A stretch of 30,378 nucleotides of DNA from Chara braunii (GCA_003427395.1 BFEA01000528.1:306372-336749); one strand, 5' to 3'; positions 1-10,151 are shown, numbered from the stretch's first letter. Program-made: numbers and translations. The notes: generated from the sequence alone by a model not told the origin.

Positions 1-28
<28 letters not shown>
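1..28. repeat. (CA)n microsatellite at the window edge
   Basis: A dinucleotide CA run begins at the first base and breaks up after about base 28 into CA-rich sequence. The true array probably starts outside the window. Confidence 0.95.
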
Positions 29-32
<4 letters not shown>

Positions 33-348
33 AACAGGCACAAGCAAGCGCTCCAGCACGAGCGAACGTAACCACACCACACCAGGGCACGCACGTGCGC
101 AGCACGCACACACAGACACAGAGGTAGAAGAGGGCAGATCGGCTCACAAAGTTGAGAAAATGCCCCGCTTGCTCTCTCCCGCTCTTGCGCCAGAACTCCC
201 TGACGACGGCGATGGCAGCAGCTCAGGAGTCAAAAACGTGCCATTACCGATTGCGGATCAGATCAGACATAATGCTTTTGCAGAGCGAATCACTCACGGA
301 GAACAGCTGGCGGCAGCAGCAGCGCGGGCAACGACAGTGTGCGACATC

Positions 349-370
349 GGCACGGCACGGCACGGCACGG
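349..370. repeat. (GGCAC)n short tandem repeat
   Basis: Four to five consecutive copies of the pentamer GGCAC/CGGCA lie inside GC-rich sequence. A degenerate copy follows near 375. No coding role can be shown. Confidence 0.85.
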
Positions 371-489
371 CCCCGCACGGCGCAGCTGAGCGCCGGCTGT
401 CGTCGCATCACCGTGTTGTGGTCGACAGCAGCCTCCTGAGCTTCGTCGTCAACGCTCTGAAGAAAAATTTGCAGAGATCCAGGCGGCAA

Positions 490-586
490 GCGGGAGGGCG
501 AGGGGGGAGCAAGAGCGGGAGGGCGAGGGGGGAGCAAGAGCGGGAGGGGGAGGGCGAGGGGGAGGGGGAGGCGGGGGGACTGCACG
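490..586 (+). repeat. G-rich tandem repeat with quadruplex potential
   Basis: Two exact 25-bp units (490-514 and 515-539) share a core of G-runs separated by single A or C bases and end in AGCAAGA. They are followed by a degenerate third copy made mostly of GGGGA/GGGGC runs up to about 586. The plus strand carries many runs of three or more G, so it could fold into G-quadruplexes. The opposite strand gives proline/serine-rich open frames that I regard as repeat artefacts. Confidence 0.85.
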
Positions 587-709
587 CGGGGAGGGGCGCG
601 CAAGCGGCGGCGACGGAACCACAGGCTCGGGAGGCGCCAGGTGCGCGGATCCCGTCCCGCCGTAGCGCGGACGCCGCGGAGTGCAGCAGAAGAGATGGCG
701 GTCGTTCGA

Positions 710-771
710 TGCGTGCATGTGGAGTGTGGAGGGGAGGGGATGCGTGCATGTGGAGTGTGGAGGGGAGGGGA
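710..771. repeat. Exact 31-bp tandem duplication
   Basis: Units 710-740 and 741-771 are identical. Each reads TGCGTGCATG followed by a GGAGTGTGGAGGGG-type G-rich half. The lack of divergence suggests a recent replication-slippage event. Confidence 0.92.
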
Positions 772-1004
772 AATACGCATTCCCCGACCACAGAGTGCCT
801 TCTCCTCGCTCTCACACCCCCGCCAAAATGAGACCCCCCCTCGTCACCTTAAAAATGGAAATGGAAAGACGTTGAGGGGGGTATGATTTTTTACCCAAAA
901 TAAAATTGGGAAAGGGCGGCAAATGACCAACCCATATTGCCGAAGACTTCAGCAGCCATGAAATGAACCGTTGATAAACAGACCTCACGAGCTTGAAGAA
1001 TCCT

Positions 1005-1103
1005 GGGGCAAGGTCCCACTTGCACGGATTAATAGATTCTGGCCGTTGATCTTCGATATCTACGGTCAATATCGCTTAATTCGTGTCAGTGGGACCTAGC
1101 CCC
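1005..1103. repeat. Inverted repeat with 16-bp arms (MITE-like or hairpin)
   Basis: Arms 1005-1020 (GGGGCAAGGTCCCACT) and 1088-1103 (AGTGGGACCTAGCCCC) are reverse complements at 15 of 16 positions and enclose 67 bases. The inner part has no long open frame. The size and arms fit a short foldback element, but no target-site duplication was established. Confidence 0.6.
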
Positions 1104-1213
1104 TGATGGCCCACCCCTACCACGCACCAAATGTGAAAATAAATCTCAAAGCCGATGCATCTTTTGACTTTTCTAGGAAAGATACAAGACTCTATTATGT
1201 ACATTTGGCGAGA

Positions 1214-1260
1214 GATACAGCGAGGCCCTCCAATGAATAAAACGAGGGCCTCGCCCCTGT
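1214..1260. repeat. Strong hairpin, 11-bp perfect stem
   Basis: GCGAGGCCCTC at 1220-1230 and GAGGGCCTCGC at 1244-1254 pair perfectly over a 13-base loop. The flanks TACAG and CTGTA extend the stem past a small bulge. A further copy of GGCCCTCGTT lies just downstream near 1269. Confidence 0.75.
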
Positions 1261-1301
1261 AGTTCTATGGCCCTCGTTCCACATCACTTCACTTGAAACT
1301 C

Positions 1302-1315
1302 CGAGTGCGCACTCG
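1302..1315. repeat. Perfect 14-bp palindrome
   Basis: CGAGTGCGCACTCG equals its own reverse complement. It lies 47 bases beyond the preceding hairpin, so this short stretch is rich in dyad symmetry. A protein-binding role is possible but not supported by anything else. Confidence 0.7.
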
Positions 1316-1602
1316 AGTTCCAAGCGTGATTAAAAAATACCCGAGTCACGTTTCTTTTTTCTTTTTCTTTTTTTTACCCTCTGGACAGCCATATATTTTT
1401 CTCTCACCTCACATATTTTTCTGGACATGGCGTTCTGCCATGTCATGGAACATATCTTCCTTTCAATACCTACCTACCATTACTCCTAAGGGTATACAGG
1501 GGACCCCTGCAAGAATAGCTTTCTACCTCTCTTGGGTGAAAGGGAGGTTACCTCTCTCGGTGGACAGAGCTAAGGGCATGTTTGCCCCTTTGCCCTAGCG
1601 TT

Positions 1603-1746
1603 TAGGGTGCAGGGTTGGGGCCGCCGGTGAGGGCCCGGCTAACACAAGGACCGAGCATTTGCCAGCAACTGTGCTAGGGTGCAGGGTTGGGGCCGCCGGT
1701 GGGGGCCCAGCTAACACAAGGACCAAGCATTTGCCAGCAACTGTGC
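1603..1746. repeat. 72-bp tandem duplication
   Basis: Units 1603-1674 and 1675-1746 are near identical, with only a few substitutions, and both begin TAGGGTGCAGGGTTGGGG and end CAGCAACTGTGC. The open frames over this region on both strands follow the duplication and look incidental. Confidence 0.92.
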
Positions 1747-1755
1747 GCCTCCCTT

Positions 1756-1850
1756 CTAGTAACAGTAGTGTCTAAAGCCAACATCTTCCCCCACCCCCAT
1801 CTACTGAGAGTACTGTCTAAAGCCAACACTCTCCCACACACTGCACACAA
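1756..1850. repeat. Diverged 45-bp duplication
   Basis: The shared core GTCTAAAGCCAACA occurs at about 1770 and again at about 1815, each followed by a C-rich stretch. It lies directly beyond the 72-bp repeat and leads into CA-rich sequence. Confidence 0.75.
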
Positions 1851-1884
1851 CCCACGCACACGCGCACTACCCACTCACACGCAC

Positions 1885-2041
1885 ACTCGCACCCGTGTTG
1901 GCTGAAGACCTTACCGATACCAACTGGGAGGATCCAGGTGACTATCTCAGTTGGTTGGCACCAAGAGTGCCACAGGCGGCCATGGGGATTGAACCCTGAA
2001 CCTCCTGAATGCCACTTGCGTGACAAACCAGAGATCACCTA
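1885..2041 (-). repeat. tRNA-related, SINE-like segment
   Basis: On the minus strand a stretch starting near 2040 contains GGTTCAGGGTTCAATCCCC (around 1985-2005), a good RNA polymerase III box B (GGTTCAATCC). It is preceded by a T-rich block with GTGGC, where a degenerate box A would lie. No cloverleaf with a paired acceptor stem can be drawn, so this is not a functional tRNA gene. On the same strand the sequence runs on into GT-rich DNA, which could be the tail. It lies immediately 3' of the decayed LINE on the same strand. It may therefore be a separate SINE or a 3' end shared between SINE and LINE. Confidence 0.45.
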
Positions 2042-2282
2042 TTCTTACAATCAAACCCTTCTGGGTAAAACATGCCTAACAAACTAAAAAGATGGAGCAA
2101 TTAATACCTATTAACAAAGCTAATTCATTATCGTATGAAAAGCAATCTCCTACAGGGTAAAACGGGAGACAGACAAACAAGCCAGCAAGGGAGATACCAT
2201 TCCATTCTTGTATTAGAGGAGGGGGAGAAAAGACATGTTTTTCACAGCTTCCATCACCTATCTAAACTATACTGAGCATCTG

Positions 2283-2372
2283 TGCACTGCCGAGTGGTCT
2301 AAAGTCAACCACCCGGAACCTCAAGGATCCTAAAGAGAGTCATATCCAGCTTCGTTCCCGGTCTTTCCCTCT
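2283..2372 (+). other. Possible tRNA-Leu-like remnant
   Basis: The string TGCCGAGTGGTCTAA at about 2288 matches the D-arm/box A of leucine tRNAs. GCTTCGTTCCC about 55 bases later resembles a damaged T-arm. The D-stem does not pair and no acceptor stem is seen. A chance match is possible, since it lies within what would be the 3' untranslated region of the minus-strand LINE. Confidence 0.2.
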
Positions 2373-2479
2373 GACTGTCTACATGTAACCAAACCTTAAC
2401 CGAGCGAACCAGGTATGTACTTCCCTATACTAAACTTCCTAAGTCTCATCCTTAAATAACCACTCCTTCAGAGAGGGTC

Positions 2480-5420
2480 TCTCTGAGCTATCAACCGTTG
2501 TTACCACATTCTGAAGGCACCATGTTTCGCAGAACCATTCCATCCCGCTCGATCTAGTAGTGGACGTAGTCACATTTCATTGCCATTCTTCCAGTCCAAG
2601 GACCTCTGAGGAAAGTGGCCCGCAACTGTTTGTTTGACCAATCTTTGTCCTTTTAAATTATGTCATTTCGTTCATGCCAAATAACTGTCATGCCAACTGC
2701 TCTGATGGTTTGGGCGACATAGCCCCAACCCTTGGAGATAGAACAGCCATCTGGTACCCCGCCCGATAGCACCCACATCTTGCACCAGGGAAAGGTCAGG
2801 CCCGGTATTTTGTGTCAGATGGAAGTAATCCAATTCCACATTCTTGTTGACATTGGACAGTCCCACCAGAGGTGAATAGTGGACTTAAAGGCCAAGTTAC
2901 ACCTTTTGCTTGTTAACTTGATCCGAAGACCGTGCTTAGCAACTTGAAGCCATACTCAGGCTGCCGACTGAGTTGCCATAAGTGATAAGCGTCACAGAGT
3001 AGCTGCCCGTCGTTGACAGGCGATAAGTTTTAACCGTTCTCAACATTGAACCAATTATCTTCCTACTAATTTTCCTTTCAATCTCAATAGACGAGTCCAT
3101 CGTGACCTGACAGTTACTTATAGGTTTCTCGTTGGGATGACCACGTGGTAGCCAATTCTTTGATNATAGTCTACTAGTCTTAAGTTTTTCCCCTGGTTCT
3201 TCCTGGCCCTCCATGCCCATTGGTTAGGATCCAAACGTAATTGGAAAACTGGTTTACAATTACCAAAAATAACAATTGAAGTATTTCCAGAGACGTCTGA
3301 GTTTTCGACTACTCTTACTTGTGTAAATTCCAATCCCACAGAGAGTTGAATGTTTTCTTCATCTCGTTCAGAGGTGTTAATCAACCAGCTCTAGAAAATC
3401 CTTTTGCCATCAGCCTGTGTTTGTACTAGCTTCCAAATGCGGTCATCATTTGCGGCTTTGCTCACAAACGAAGTACCTGGGGGATCAATTCCCTCAGGTT
3501 CAATTAAGGACTTCCAACTAGGAGGAATTGCATTAATGATCAGACTTCTGCATGCTTTTATGTACCACAAACTCCCCGATTTCTCTTTCAACTTCTCCTC
3601 TGAGATCCAATGCCCCGCCCAATCGTCACAAATGTTTTGAATTTTGAGCACACCCCTCTCAATCCAAGAGCCGCCAAAGCTGGAGGGGGCAGAGTCAACC
3701 TTAAACCAATCACCATCATGGGATTGAATATGAGGGTTCTCAAAGATTGGTCGGGCAAGTTCCTCAGCCTTGGTTACTAGCTCGACCTAGACATCCGCCT
3801 GTAGTTTCTTCCACCCCTGGATGATGGCAAACCAGAAGAAGGATTTCATCATCCTGCATTGATAGGAGTAAAAAAAAAGGCATGACCACACATCTTTTAC
3901 TCTAGAGAGATGTCATTCCCAGGCCAATATACTATCAGCCAGGTAGACCCAGTGTGGTACGGGGCATTCCAAAGAAGTGTGAATAATCCATCTCACGAGG
4001 GTTACCTCTTTTTGCTTTTTGGGGTTAAGGATACCAAACCCTCCTTCCTCCCTTGGTAGACATAGCATTTCCCAAGCTACTTTTGATAGAAAGTTGACGT
4101 CCTCCTTGGAGTATGGTTTCCAAATAAACCTTCTCGCTCGTCGTTTGATTAATGCATACAAATAGGGATTAAGGACCCTCACAGTTCTCACAAACCAGAA
4201 TAGGGCAAACAAAGCCTCATTCAAAACCAATGCATGTCCGAACAAGAAAAGGTGAGGGACTTTCCCTCATCTTGTCATTCAATGCACCCTTTTTTGTAAG
4301 AAGATGTCATCCTGTGACTCAGAGCAATCACCCAAGGAGATTTGTACCCCTAGGAAATGTTTTGAGCCCTGCTCTGAGATACGCTTCATTCCCCATTGTA
4401 CTACTAGACCGTGTTTTTTTGGTAGAGGAAATACCGATTTGTGCCAATTGATGGCGGCTTCAGACAAGTAAGCATACTCGTTTAAGCAAGATTTGAGGGA
4501 AAGAAGAGGATTAGGAGAGTTATGTGACAGAGCAAACATTCGACTAAAGATTTGACCTTGTAGGATGTAGGGTCTATAGTAGGCATGTCATGAATTCGAG
4601 GATGAGAGCGAATATTGTTCAACACTACTTCGAACTGCAATGCAAACAGTAATGGGGCTAGTGGACAACCCTGATGCAAAGAATGAGTCAACGCGAACTC
4701 TCTTAAAAACTTTTCATTCACCATCACACATGTTGTGGAAAGAGAGTAAAGAGCTACAACCCAGCGGATAAAGTTCTCTCCAAAGCCCAACCATTTTTGT
4801 GTAGTCACTACGTATGACCAATTGACTCGATCATATACTTTTTCCACGTTGAGTAGGAGGACCATGATATCGCTTTGCTCGTTGTGGATAATTTCAAGGG
4901 TTTCAATCATTGTTACAACATTATCAAAAACGGAACGACCCTGGATAAAGGCAGCCTGATCAGGCACCACAAGATTCGGAAGATATCGGCCTAGACGACG
5001 AACAATAATTTTTGCAAGTAGTTTATAAGAGACGTTGAGAACAGATATCGGGCGTCAATGTCGAACCTCTAAGCAGTCTCAGTCCCCCTTCTTGAACAAC
5101 AAAGAAATAATACATATTCTCATGTTGGTTGATAGCTGGTCTCCATATAATATATTGTTATAAAGTTCGACCAGGTGAGAACCAACTTCATTCCAAATAC
5201 ATAAGAAGAGTTTCGTTGGTAACCCATCGCAGCCTGGGGCTTTGCCCTTAGCCATGGATTTAAATGCCTCATATGACTCAGTCTTGGTGACCGGTCGATC
5301 AACGTCCAACTTACCTGGAGTAGAAAGTATGACCATTGTATTGTCCCAATGAGAGTTGCCTGCATCCAAGTTGTCCTTAATATCGGCACTCTGAGTTCGA
5401 GACGTAAGGATATCTCGATA
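2480..5420 (-). pseudogene. Decayed LINE (non-LTR retrotransposon) ORF2, reverse transcriptase to zinc-finger tail
   Basis: Read on the minus strand the domains run in LINE order. From 5369 comes the RT N-terminus with KGKAPGCDGLPTKLF and LLFKKGD. Near 5030-4980 (shifted frame) lies RPISVLNVSYKLLAKI. From about 4970 come QAAFIQGRSVFDN, LLLNVEKVYDRVNW and HQGCPLAPLLF. From about 4539 comes the region after motif C with INWHKS. From 4245 comes the C-terminal domain with LPREEGGFGILN. From about 3650 comes the WISEEKLKEKSG/IPPSW region, and at 2880-2830 a zinc-finger-like HLWWDCP...W followed by VIWHERND. Several frameshifts and stops break the frame. The catalytic aspartate of motif A is N (LNVEKVYD), and the YADD box appears as CHIT, so the enzyme is dead. 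No endonuclease domain is visible upstream, so the copy is probably 5'-truncated near 5420. It encoded the reverse transcriptase for target-primed retrotransposition. Confidence 0.88.
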
Positions 5421-5475
5421 TTACAACGAAGCATATTCACACAACTTAGTTAGTCATCAATATCGGCACCCTGAG
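5379..5475. repeat. Short direct repeat flanking the LINE 5' end
   Basis: AATATCGGCACTCTGAGT (from about 5379) and AATATCGGCACCCTGAGT (from about 5458) differ at one position and are about 79 bp apart. On the minus strand they encode similar peptides at the edge of the recognisable reverse transcriptase. They could mark a local duplication at the 5' truncation point. Confidence 0.6.
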
Positions 5476-5479
5476 TCAC

Positions 5480-6155
5480 GTTTTGCTCCACGTAACCCTC
5501 AAGTCCGCACTTGAAATGAGCGGGGATGGTGTTGCAGTAGCTCGCCAGGGGTTCAACTAGGACAATCGCTGTAGAAAAAGGAGACCGAACGGAAAAAAAA
5601 AAAAACGAGCAGGGGTTCAGGGCCGTTTTTAAGTGCAGCCCAAGTGTTTCCAAAGAGGTGACTTGAAAATCAGGTAGGTTTGCCTGGAGCGCCCTTGAGC
5701 CGCCCTTGAGCTTTTCCCACCCGTTTGCTAAACCCGAAAACCTAATCACGACAGGGCCGTGATTAGCGAAACTCGAGAGCACAGTGGAACGGTGTTGGGC
5801 AAGAAACCCTAGACTTTCGAGTGGTGTGGAACGAGGCCCTATGATATACGCTAACACCGTCCGAGGTTGTTTCATAATCCTCCCAAACGCTGCTCGCCAA
5901 GGAAGAAGCAAACCATCATGGTGGCAGGGTTAGCCATTGTGGGCCCAGGTCCTAGGCTAAGTCCCGCTGGTGGGGGTGTAGTCTTCGAGCCTTGCCACAC
6001 CGTTGTCGAAAGCCTCAAAATCTCGATGGCTATCAGAAGAACTCAACAACCCCACTTTTCCCACCTGCACAGCACTGCTGAAGTGAAGGTCTCACGAATG
6101 CAAGTCCAAAAGAGAGAACCCGCATGAGTATAATCCCCCCATCCCAATGTCGGAC
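5480..6155. other. Unassigned region upstream of the LINE
   Basis: No recognisable gene. A 462-nt minus-strand open frame (5450-5911) contains a phenylalanine run from an A13 homopolymer and shows no endonuclease or gag motif. Part of this stretch (about 5822-5840, GTGTGGAACGAGGCCC) resembles the reverse complement of the sequence near 1268, which hints at a shared dispersed repeat. Confidence 0.3.
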
Positions 6156-6179
6156 AAAATACCCTTACAAGGGTATTTT
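6156..6179. repeat. Near-perfect 24-bp palindrome
   Basis: AAAATACCCTT and AAGGGTATTTT are perfect 11-bp inverted arms separated by only two bases (AC). Such a tight dyad can extrude as a cruciform or bind a dimeric protein. No flanking element was recognised. Confidence 0.8.
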
Positions 6180-6564
6180 GCCATGCCTTTGCATTCGACA
6201 CAGTGACGACATCGGCTACCATGAGGAAGCCAGTCTAGAAGGAAACGGGCGTGCACGCTTGAGCGTGACGCTCGTAATGAACTCCTCGACCAATGAGGCC
6301 GGGGCAGATCGGGGAGGAAATTTCGAATAGTATGAGCGTGCGTTATTATAACACGCGCTGTGATGGGTAGATCAGCTACTATAGTAATACCCCTCGACAA
6401 AAAATTTTGAGAGGTCAGGAGGGTTAATGATGTGTCTGGAGAGGTCTACGACGAGCACTAAGACTTGGTCTAGTGCCTGTCTATCTTCCGATCCCAGGTG
6501 TTTTAAAATTTTCGATCTTTTACTTCCCCTACTCAGCCTCCGAGTCAAGTACCGCCGCGTCCAC

Positions 6565-6772
6565 CTCAATATGGTGAGGTACCGACCCACCCGCTACTTG
6601 AATATTGTCCGTCGCACTTAAGATATAGCGGACCTTTTTCTCGTCACTTGAGTGTTTCCGCTGCACCCTTTGAATGTCGCGGCCATAGCTAGGCAACGGC
6701 CTGCCCGCCACTAGAATGTTTCCGCCGAAACCCTCAAAAGGGCGCGGCCACAGCTAAGACCCGGCCTTCAGG
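6565..6772. repeat. Degenerate tandem repeat, about 64 bp
   Basis: Two clear units start at 6645 (CACTTGAGTGTTTCCGCTGC) and 6709 (CACTAGAATGTTTCCGCCG), 64 bp apart. Each continues into a GCGCGGCCA[TC]AGCTA block. A more diverged unit starts at 6595 and a weaker one at about 6565. GC content is higher than in the flanks. Confidence 0.7.
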
Positions 6773-7039
6773 CCTAACGGCCACCAGGTGCCCTTGGGGG
6801 CACGCGCGTACTCAAACCAACAAGCCTAAGGACGGGCGCACTGACTGGCAAGCGTGCACAAGCACGCAGGCTAAGAAGAACAGACCTACTACATCTACTT
6901 ATAGGGAGGCGGCTCTTTACCATAGCGTGGTAAGAGCTAGCCCAGTAGGTAGAGGAACGGATTAATAAACAAGGGATACTGGGATGGAATCCGACCTGCC
7001 TTCGAGCTAGCTCTTTTGCTAGCAACAAGGGGGGCGGGC

Positions 7040-7135
7040 CTACGTTTTTTACCCACCCGTAGGCAAATGGGATTCGAACCCGTGACCTCAGAAACGAGGT
7101 AAGTTACGGTTAGACCCCGCCGTGACAATTGGCAC
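7040..7135 (-). repeat. tRNA-derived, SINE-like head
   Basis: On the minus strand GGGTTCGAATCCC (about 7069-7081) is a perfect T-arm and box B. It is preceded by an ACCTC...GAGGT anticodon-stem-like hairpin and by GGGGTCTAACCG, in the place of a box A/D-arm. The 7-base acceptor stem cannot be paired and the anticodon loop is one base short, so a functional tRNA is unlikely. Downstream on the same strand the sequence continues as ordinary DNA to about 6900, which may be the SINE body. Confidence 0.55.
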
Positions 7136-7190
7136 GACAGGGTTTTTAGTAGTTAGATTCGTTTTTCTCTGTTAGATTTTCTTTTCCTTT

Positions 7191-7209
7191 TATTTATTAT
7201 TATTATTAT
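7191..7209 (+). repeat. (TTA)n microsatellite
   Basis: A short TTA tract follows a T-rich stretch. It is the first of about ten such tracts in the window, all with TTA on the plus strand. Confidence 0.85.
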
Positions 7210-7379
7210 CATATGAGCCCGCCCCTGAATCGGGGCAAGTTCGACGTAGGAGGAAGGTAACGAATCAGGCCGAGGTTGGGATACCAGCCGCAACGATCAC
7301 CGTGCCCTGAAGGCGAGTAACCTCCGTGCGGCGTCGCGAAGGTCTGACTCGGGGGGGGGCGGGACAACGAACCAGGAAC

Positions 7380-7474
7380 GAGAGAGAGAGAATAGAGAAA
7401 AGCAATTGAAGGCGGAGGGGGGATATCACGAAAGCAGGAATCTCGCAAGGTCGGGTGGAATGCGAGAAGGAGAA

Positions 7475-7509
<35 letters not shown>

Positions 7510-7905
7510 AGGAGAGAGAGAAGGAGGAGGTGTAGGAGAGGAAGAAGGAAAGCGCAGGCCAGATTGTGAGGGCTGTCGGCTACGGAGACGACTGCAGATG
7601 CTACCGTAAAGGCGGCGGTCGCAGCGACGACAACAAGGGAAAGGCAGAACAGAGGAGCCAACGAGGAAGAAGGAGGAAAAGAGAAGTAGGTGAGGAAGAG
7701 AGTGAGGGAGGGAGATTGGGCGAAGGAAGAGATCGCAAGGAAAAGGGAATAAGAAGAACGAGGAGGAGAAGAAGAAGAAAAGAAAGGGTGAAAGTTTACC
7801 TGTACGGTCGAACGACGACGAGGTAACAGCAGGCGACGACTCCGACGGCGGTGGCGACGACAAGGGAGCAAGATAAAGGACAAGTAAGTCCTCAATCTCG
7901 CGGCT
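7380..7905 (+). repeat. Purine-rich (GA/GAA) tract
   Basis: The plus strand is strongly purine-biased, with repeated GAAGAAGAGG and GGAGGAA blocks. Both strands give long low-complexity frames (E/R/G-rich on plus, S/P/L/F-rich on minus). The bias explains these frames, and I do not call them genes. Such polypurine tracts can form triplex DNA. Confidence 0.8.
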
Positions 7906-7981
7906 CGTTCCCTAGCACCATAAACGACAAAAACGAAAGTAAATGAATAAATCAATAAAATAAGCAAATAAATAAAAACAA

Positions 7982-8024
7982 AGTGAATGAATCTAACATA
8001 TTAACGAGGTTAGATTCATTCACT
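7982..8024. repeat. Perfect 16-bp stem hairpin
   Basis: AGTGAATGAATCTAAC (7982-7997) and GTTAGATTCATTCACT (8009-8024) pair without a mismatch over an 11-base loop. It separates A-rich DNA from a TG microsatellite. It could be a small foldback element or a transcript hairpin. Confidence 0.85.
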
Positions 8025-8033
8025 ACCATACAT

Positions 8034-8052
8034 ATGTGTGTGTGTGTGTGTA
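8034..8052. repeat. (TG)n microsatellite
   Basis: A short TG run directly follows the 16-bp hairpin. Similar TG runs recur at about 8421-8440 and 8937-8951 at matching places in the repeat modules. Confidence 0.85.
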
Positions 8053-8066
8053 TGAGTGTGAGGGAA

Positions 8067-9740
8067 AAAGTTCTTCTTCTTCCTTCTCTCAGTCCACTGT
8101 CTTCTCCTCTCTCTCATCATCTGACTTCTCAATATCTGCAGAACTAAGAGAGAGAGAGATGGATATATATTTTCGCGCTTCGCGCGCCCGTTGCCACGAT
8201 CTGGACACACGAAAACGAATACGAGAGACTATGAGTCTCCAACCTTGGCCAACAGCTAAGTATCCGCCCCTCGCTGCATGTCACCTGGATCGATAGAACG
8301 AGCAAACCAAAAAGTGGCAGTGTATATTTCCACGTTTCGGCGAAAGATTCATTCCGTTTTGCTCGTCCCATCGATGGAACATGTGTATGTGAGACATTCA
8401 TGATTCGACCAGTGTATGTATGTGTGAGTGTGTGTGTGTGAGAGAGAGAGACCTTGGCCATCAGCTAAGTCTCCGACACGCACCTCGCTGCGCGTTACCT
8501 GGATCGATAGGACGAGCAAACCAAAAAGTGACAGTGTATATCTCCCCGTTTCTGCAGAAGATTCATTCCGAGTTTGCTTGTTCTTTCGATGGAAGGCATA
8601 TGCGTGAGACGTTCAAGATTCGACCAAGGAGGGAGAGATGTAAGAGAGAGGGGAGGGAAAGAGAGGAGGTGGAGGAAGAGAGAAAGAGAGGAGAAGAGAG
8701 AGAGTAAAGAGATAGTTTTTCTTCGTCCTCTTCTCAGTCCACCATCTCCCTCTCACCCTCTCGCTACCTGACTTCACTGCATCAGCAAAATACGAGAACG
8801 AAAGAGATTGGGAGAGATACGTGTCGCCGAACGGTTAAGTCTTCGGCCCTGGACTGGGCTCACGATACTTGTATCGATAGATGAGCGAAATTGAATGAAT
8901 CTTCCGTCAGGATATGGGAAAATACGTGCTACACAATGTGTGTGTGTGTGTATGTACGACGCATGTCCAGTAGGACGATGCGCATGGAGCTAAGGATTCG
9001 CTATATGATGAAAAGGGTTGAAAACGAACAATGCAAGGATAACGTAGCATCAATAAGCAATATACATTCCGAATACATACGGGATGGCGCAAAGCGACGC
9101 CGTGGAAGACGAAGGGAGAAGATCTGATCTGATCTGGACTGACCCGACATCCATCACACATCGCATGAGGGAGAGAGAGGGAGGAGGGATCTCAACCACG
9201 GAAGAAAGGTCCCTTCCTCGCACGCGTGCACAGGGAAGTACCGCGGATGAGAGATGGAGGAGGGACGAGATGAAGAAGGGAAGGCGAAGGAGTAGCCAAA
9301 GATAGCAATAGCGAAGTTGGATAGTCCCACGCCTCGTGTCCAATCAATATCTGTCCCAGAAAGGTCGAATCAGATCCAAGGTAAAACACCCAGCATAACC
9401 TCTGCCTGATTCCCCACTAATAACCTCTCTCCTCCCTTCCGACTCACTGTCGTTTCTCCCTACGTTCTCTCTCTCCATGTCTGCGTTCAGAGAGAGGGAG
9501 AGAGAGAGAGAGATGTGAGTAAGAGAGAGAGATTGGGCAAAGGCCAAAGGTACTTGCCCATAGCGCCGCTGCTCTAGCTTCGTCTTCAAGGTACCTACAA
9601 CAGGCGCCAACAGTCCCTGGTTAGTACCTGGCCCAAAGTGGAAAGAGAGTTCTTCTTCTTCCTCTCAGTCCACCATCTTCTCCTTCCCCTCTCAACATCT
9701 GACTTCATTTCATCTGCAGACTACGAGAGAGAGAGAGAGG
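8067..9740. repeat. Repeated module family (three diverged copies)
   Basis: A pyrimidine-rich block reading TTCTTC...CTCAGTCCAC, then CTGACTTC, then ATCTGCAGA or similar, then a GA run, occurs near 8067, 8715 and 9650. The first two are followed by related sequence containing GGTTAAGTC or GCTAAGTC, ATCGATAG and a TG run. A weaker partial copy lies near 9420-9535. Open frames here are short and low in complexity. Confidence 0.65.
8243..8627. repeat. 209-bp tandem duplication
   Basis: Copy 1 starts at 8243 and copy 2 at 8452, both with CCTTGGCCA[AT]CAGCTAAGT. They share GACGAGCAAACCAAAAAGTG, an AGATTCATTCCG block and a TTCGACCA end, with scattered substitutions. A third, more diverged copy can be followed from about 8828. 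Confidence 0.85.
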
Positions 9741-9783
9741 GAAGAGAGTGGAGTTAATCAAGGTTGATTGAGGATGACGAGTT

Positions 9784-10151
9784 ATGTACCTGGTACATGA
9801 AGAGAGGCCGACGATAGTGTGGACAGTCATGTACAGTGGTCTTTTAGAAGCAGAAGTGATCCTGCTGTGTAAATCGACTGTAGTATGGGAGTGTATGGTA
9901 GAATAGGCTAGGTGTTGTGTGCGGACAGGGAAAGCGATTCTGGATACTGTGATGGTGTGGCCTACGAGTTTGGACATAGACTCAATACTTCATTGTATTG
10001 CTCTTATGGAGGGTTTTGTCGGTGCATTTGTACTCTTTTCTAAGATACGACTACTTGAACATCTGTGATAATTTCGTAACTTGGTTTTTTGTATATCGTT
10101 CACACTCATGCACCTAGCATATTATTATTATTATTATTATTATTACTATTA
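9784..10151. repeat. Array unit 1 with (TTA)n at 10120
   Basis: It begins at a donor-like site on the minus strand (CCAG then GTACAT, GT at 9788-9789) and ends in (ATT)n at 10120-10151. The last 140 bp, from ACTTCATTGTATTGCT onward, match the unit that ends at 17117. Confidence 0.6.

Noticed and set aside
160-831. 223-codon plus-strand open frame at the window start
   Set aside because: Its second half is the G-rich and 31-bp tandem repeats, and the opposite strand is equally open. The first 55 codons look ordinary but there is no domain or splice support.
5450-5911. 153-codon minus-strand frame upstream of the LINE reverse transcriptase, considered as LINE endonuclease
   Set aside because: None of the endonuclease motifs are present, and a homopolymer-derived Phe run interrupts it.
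7209-7967. 252-codon minus-strand frame rich in Leu, Ser and Pro
   Set aside because: It follows from the purine-rich plus strand and is low in complexity. The plus strand gives an E/G/R-rich mirror frame.
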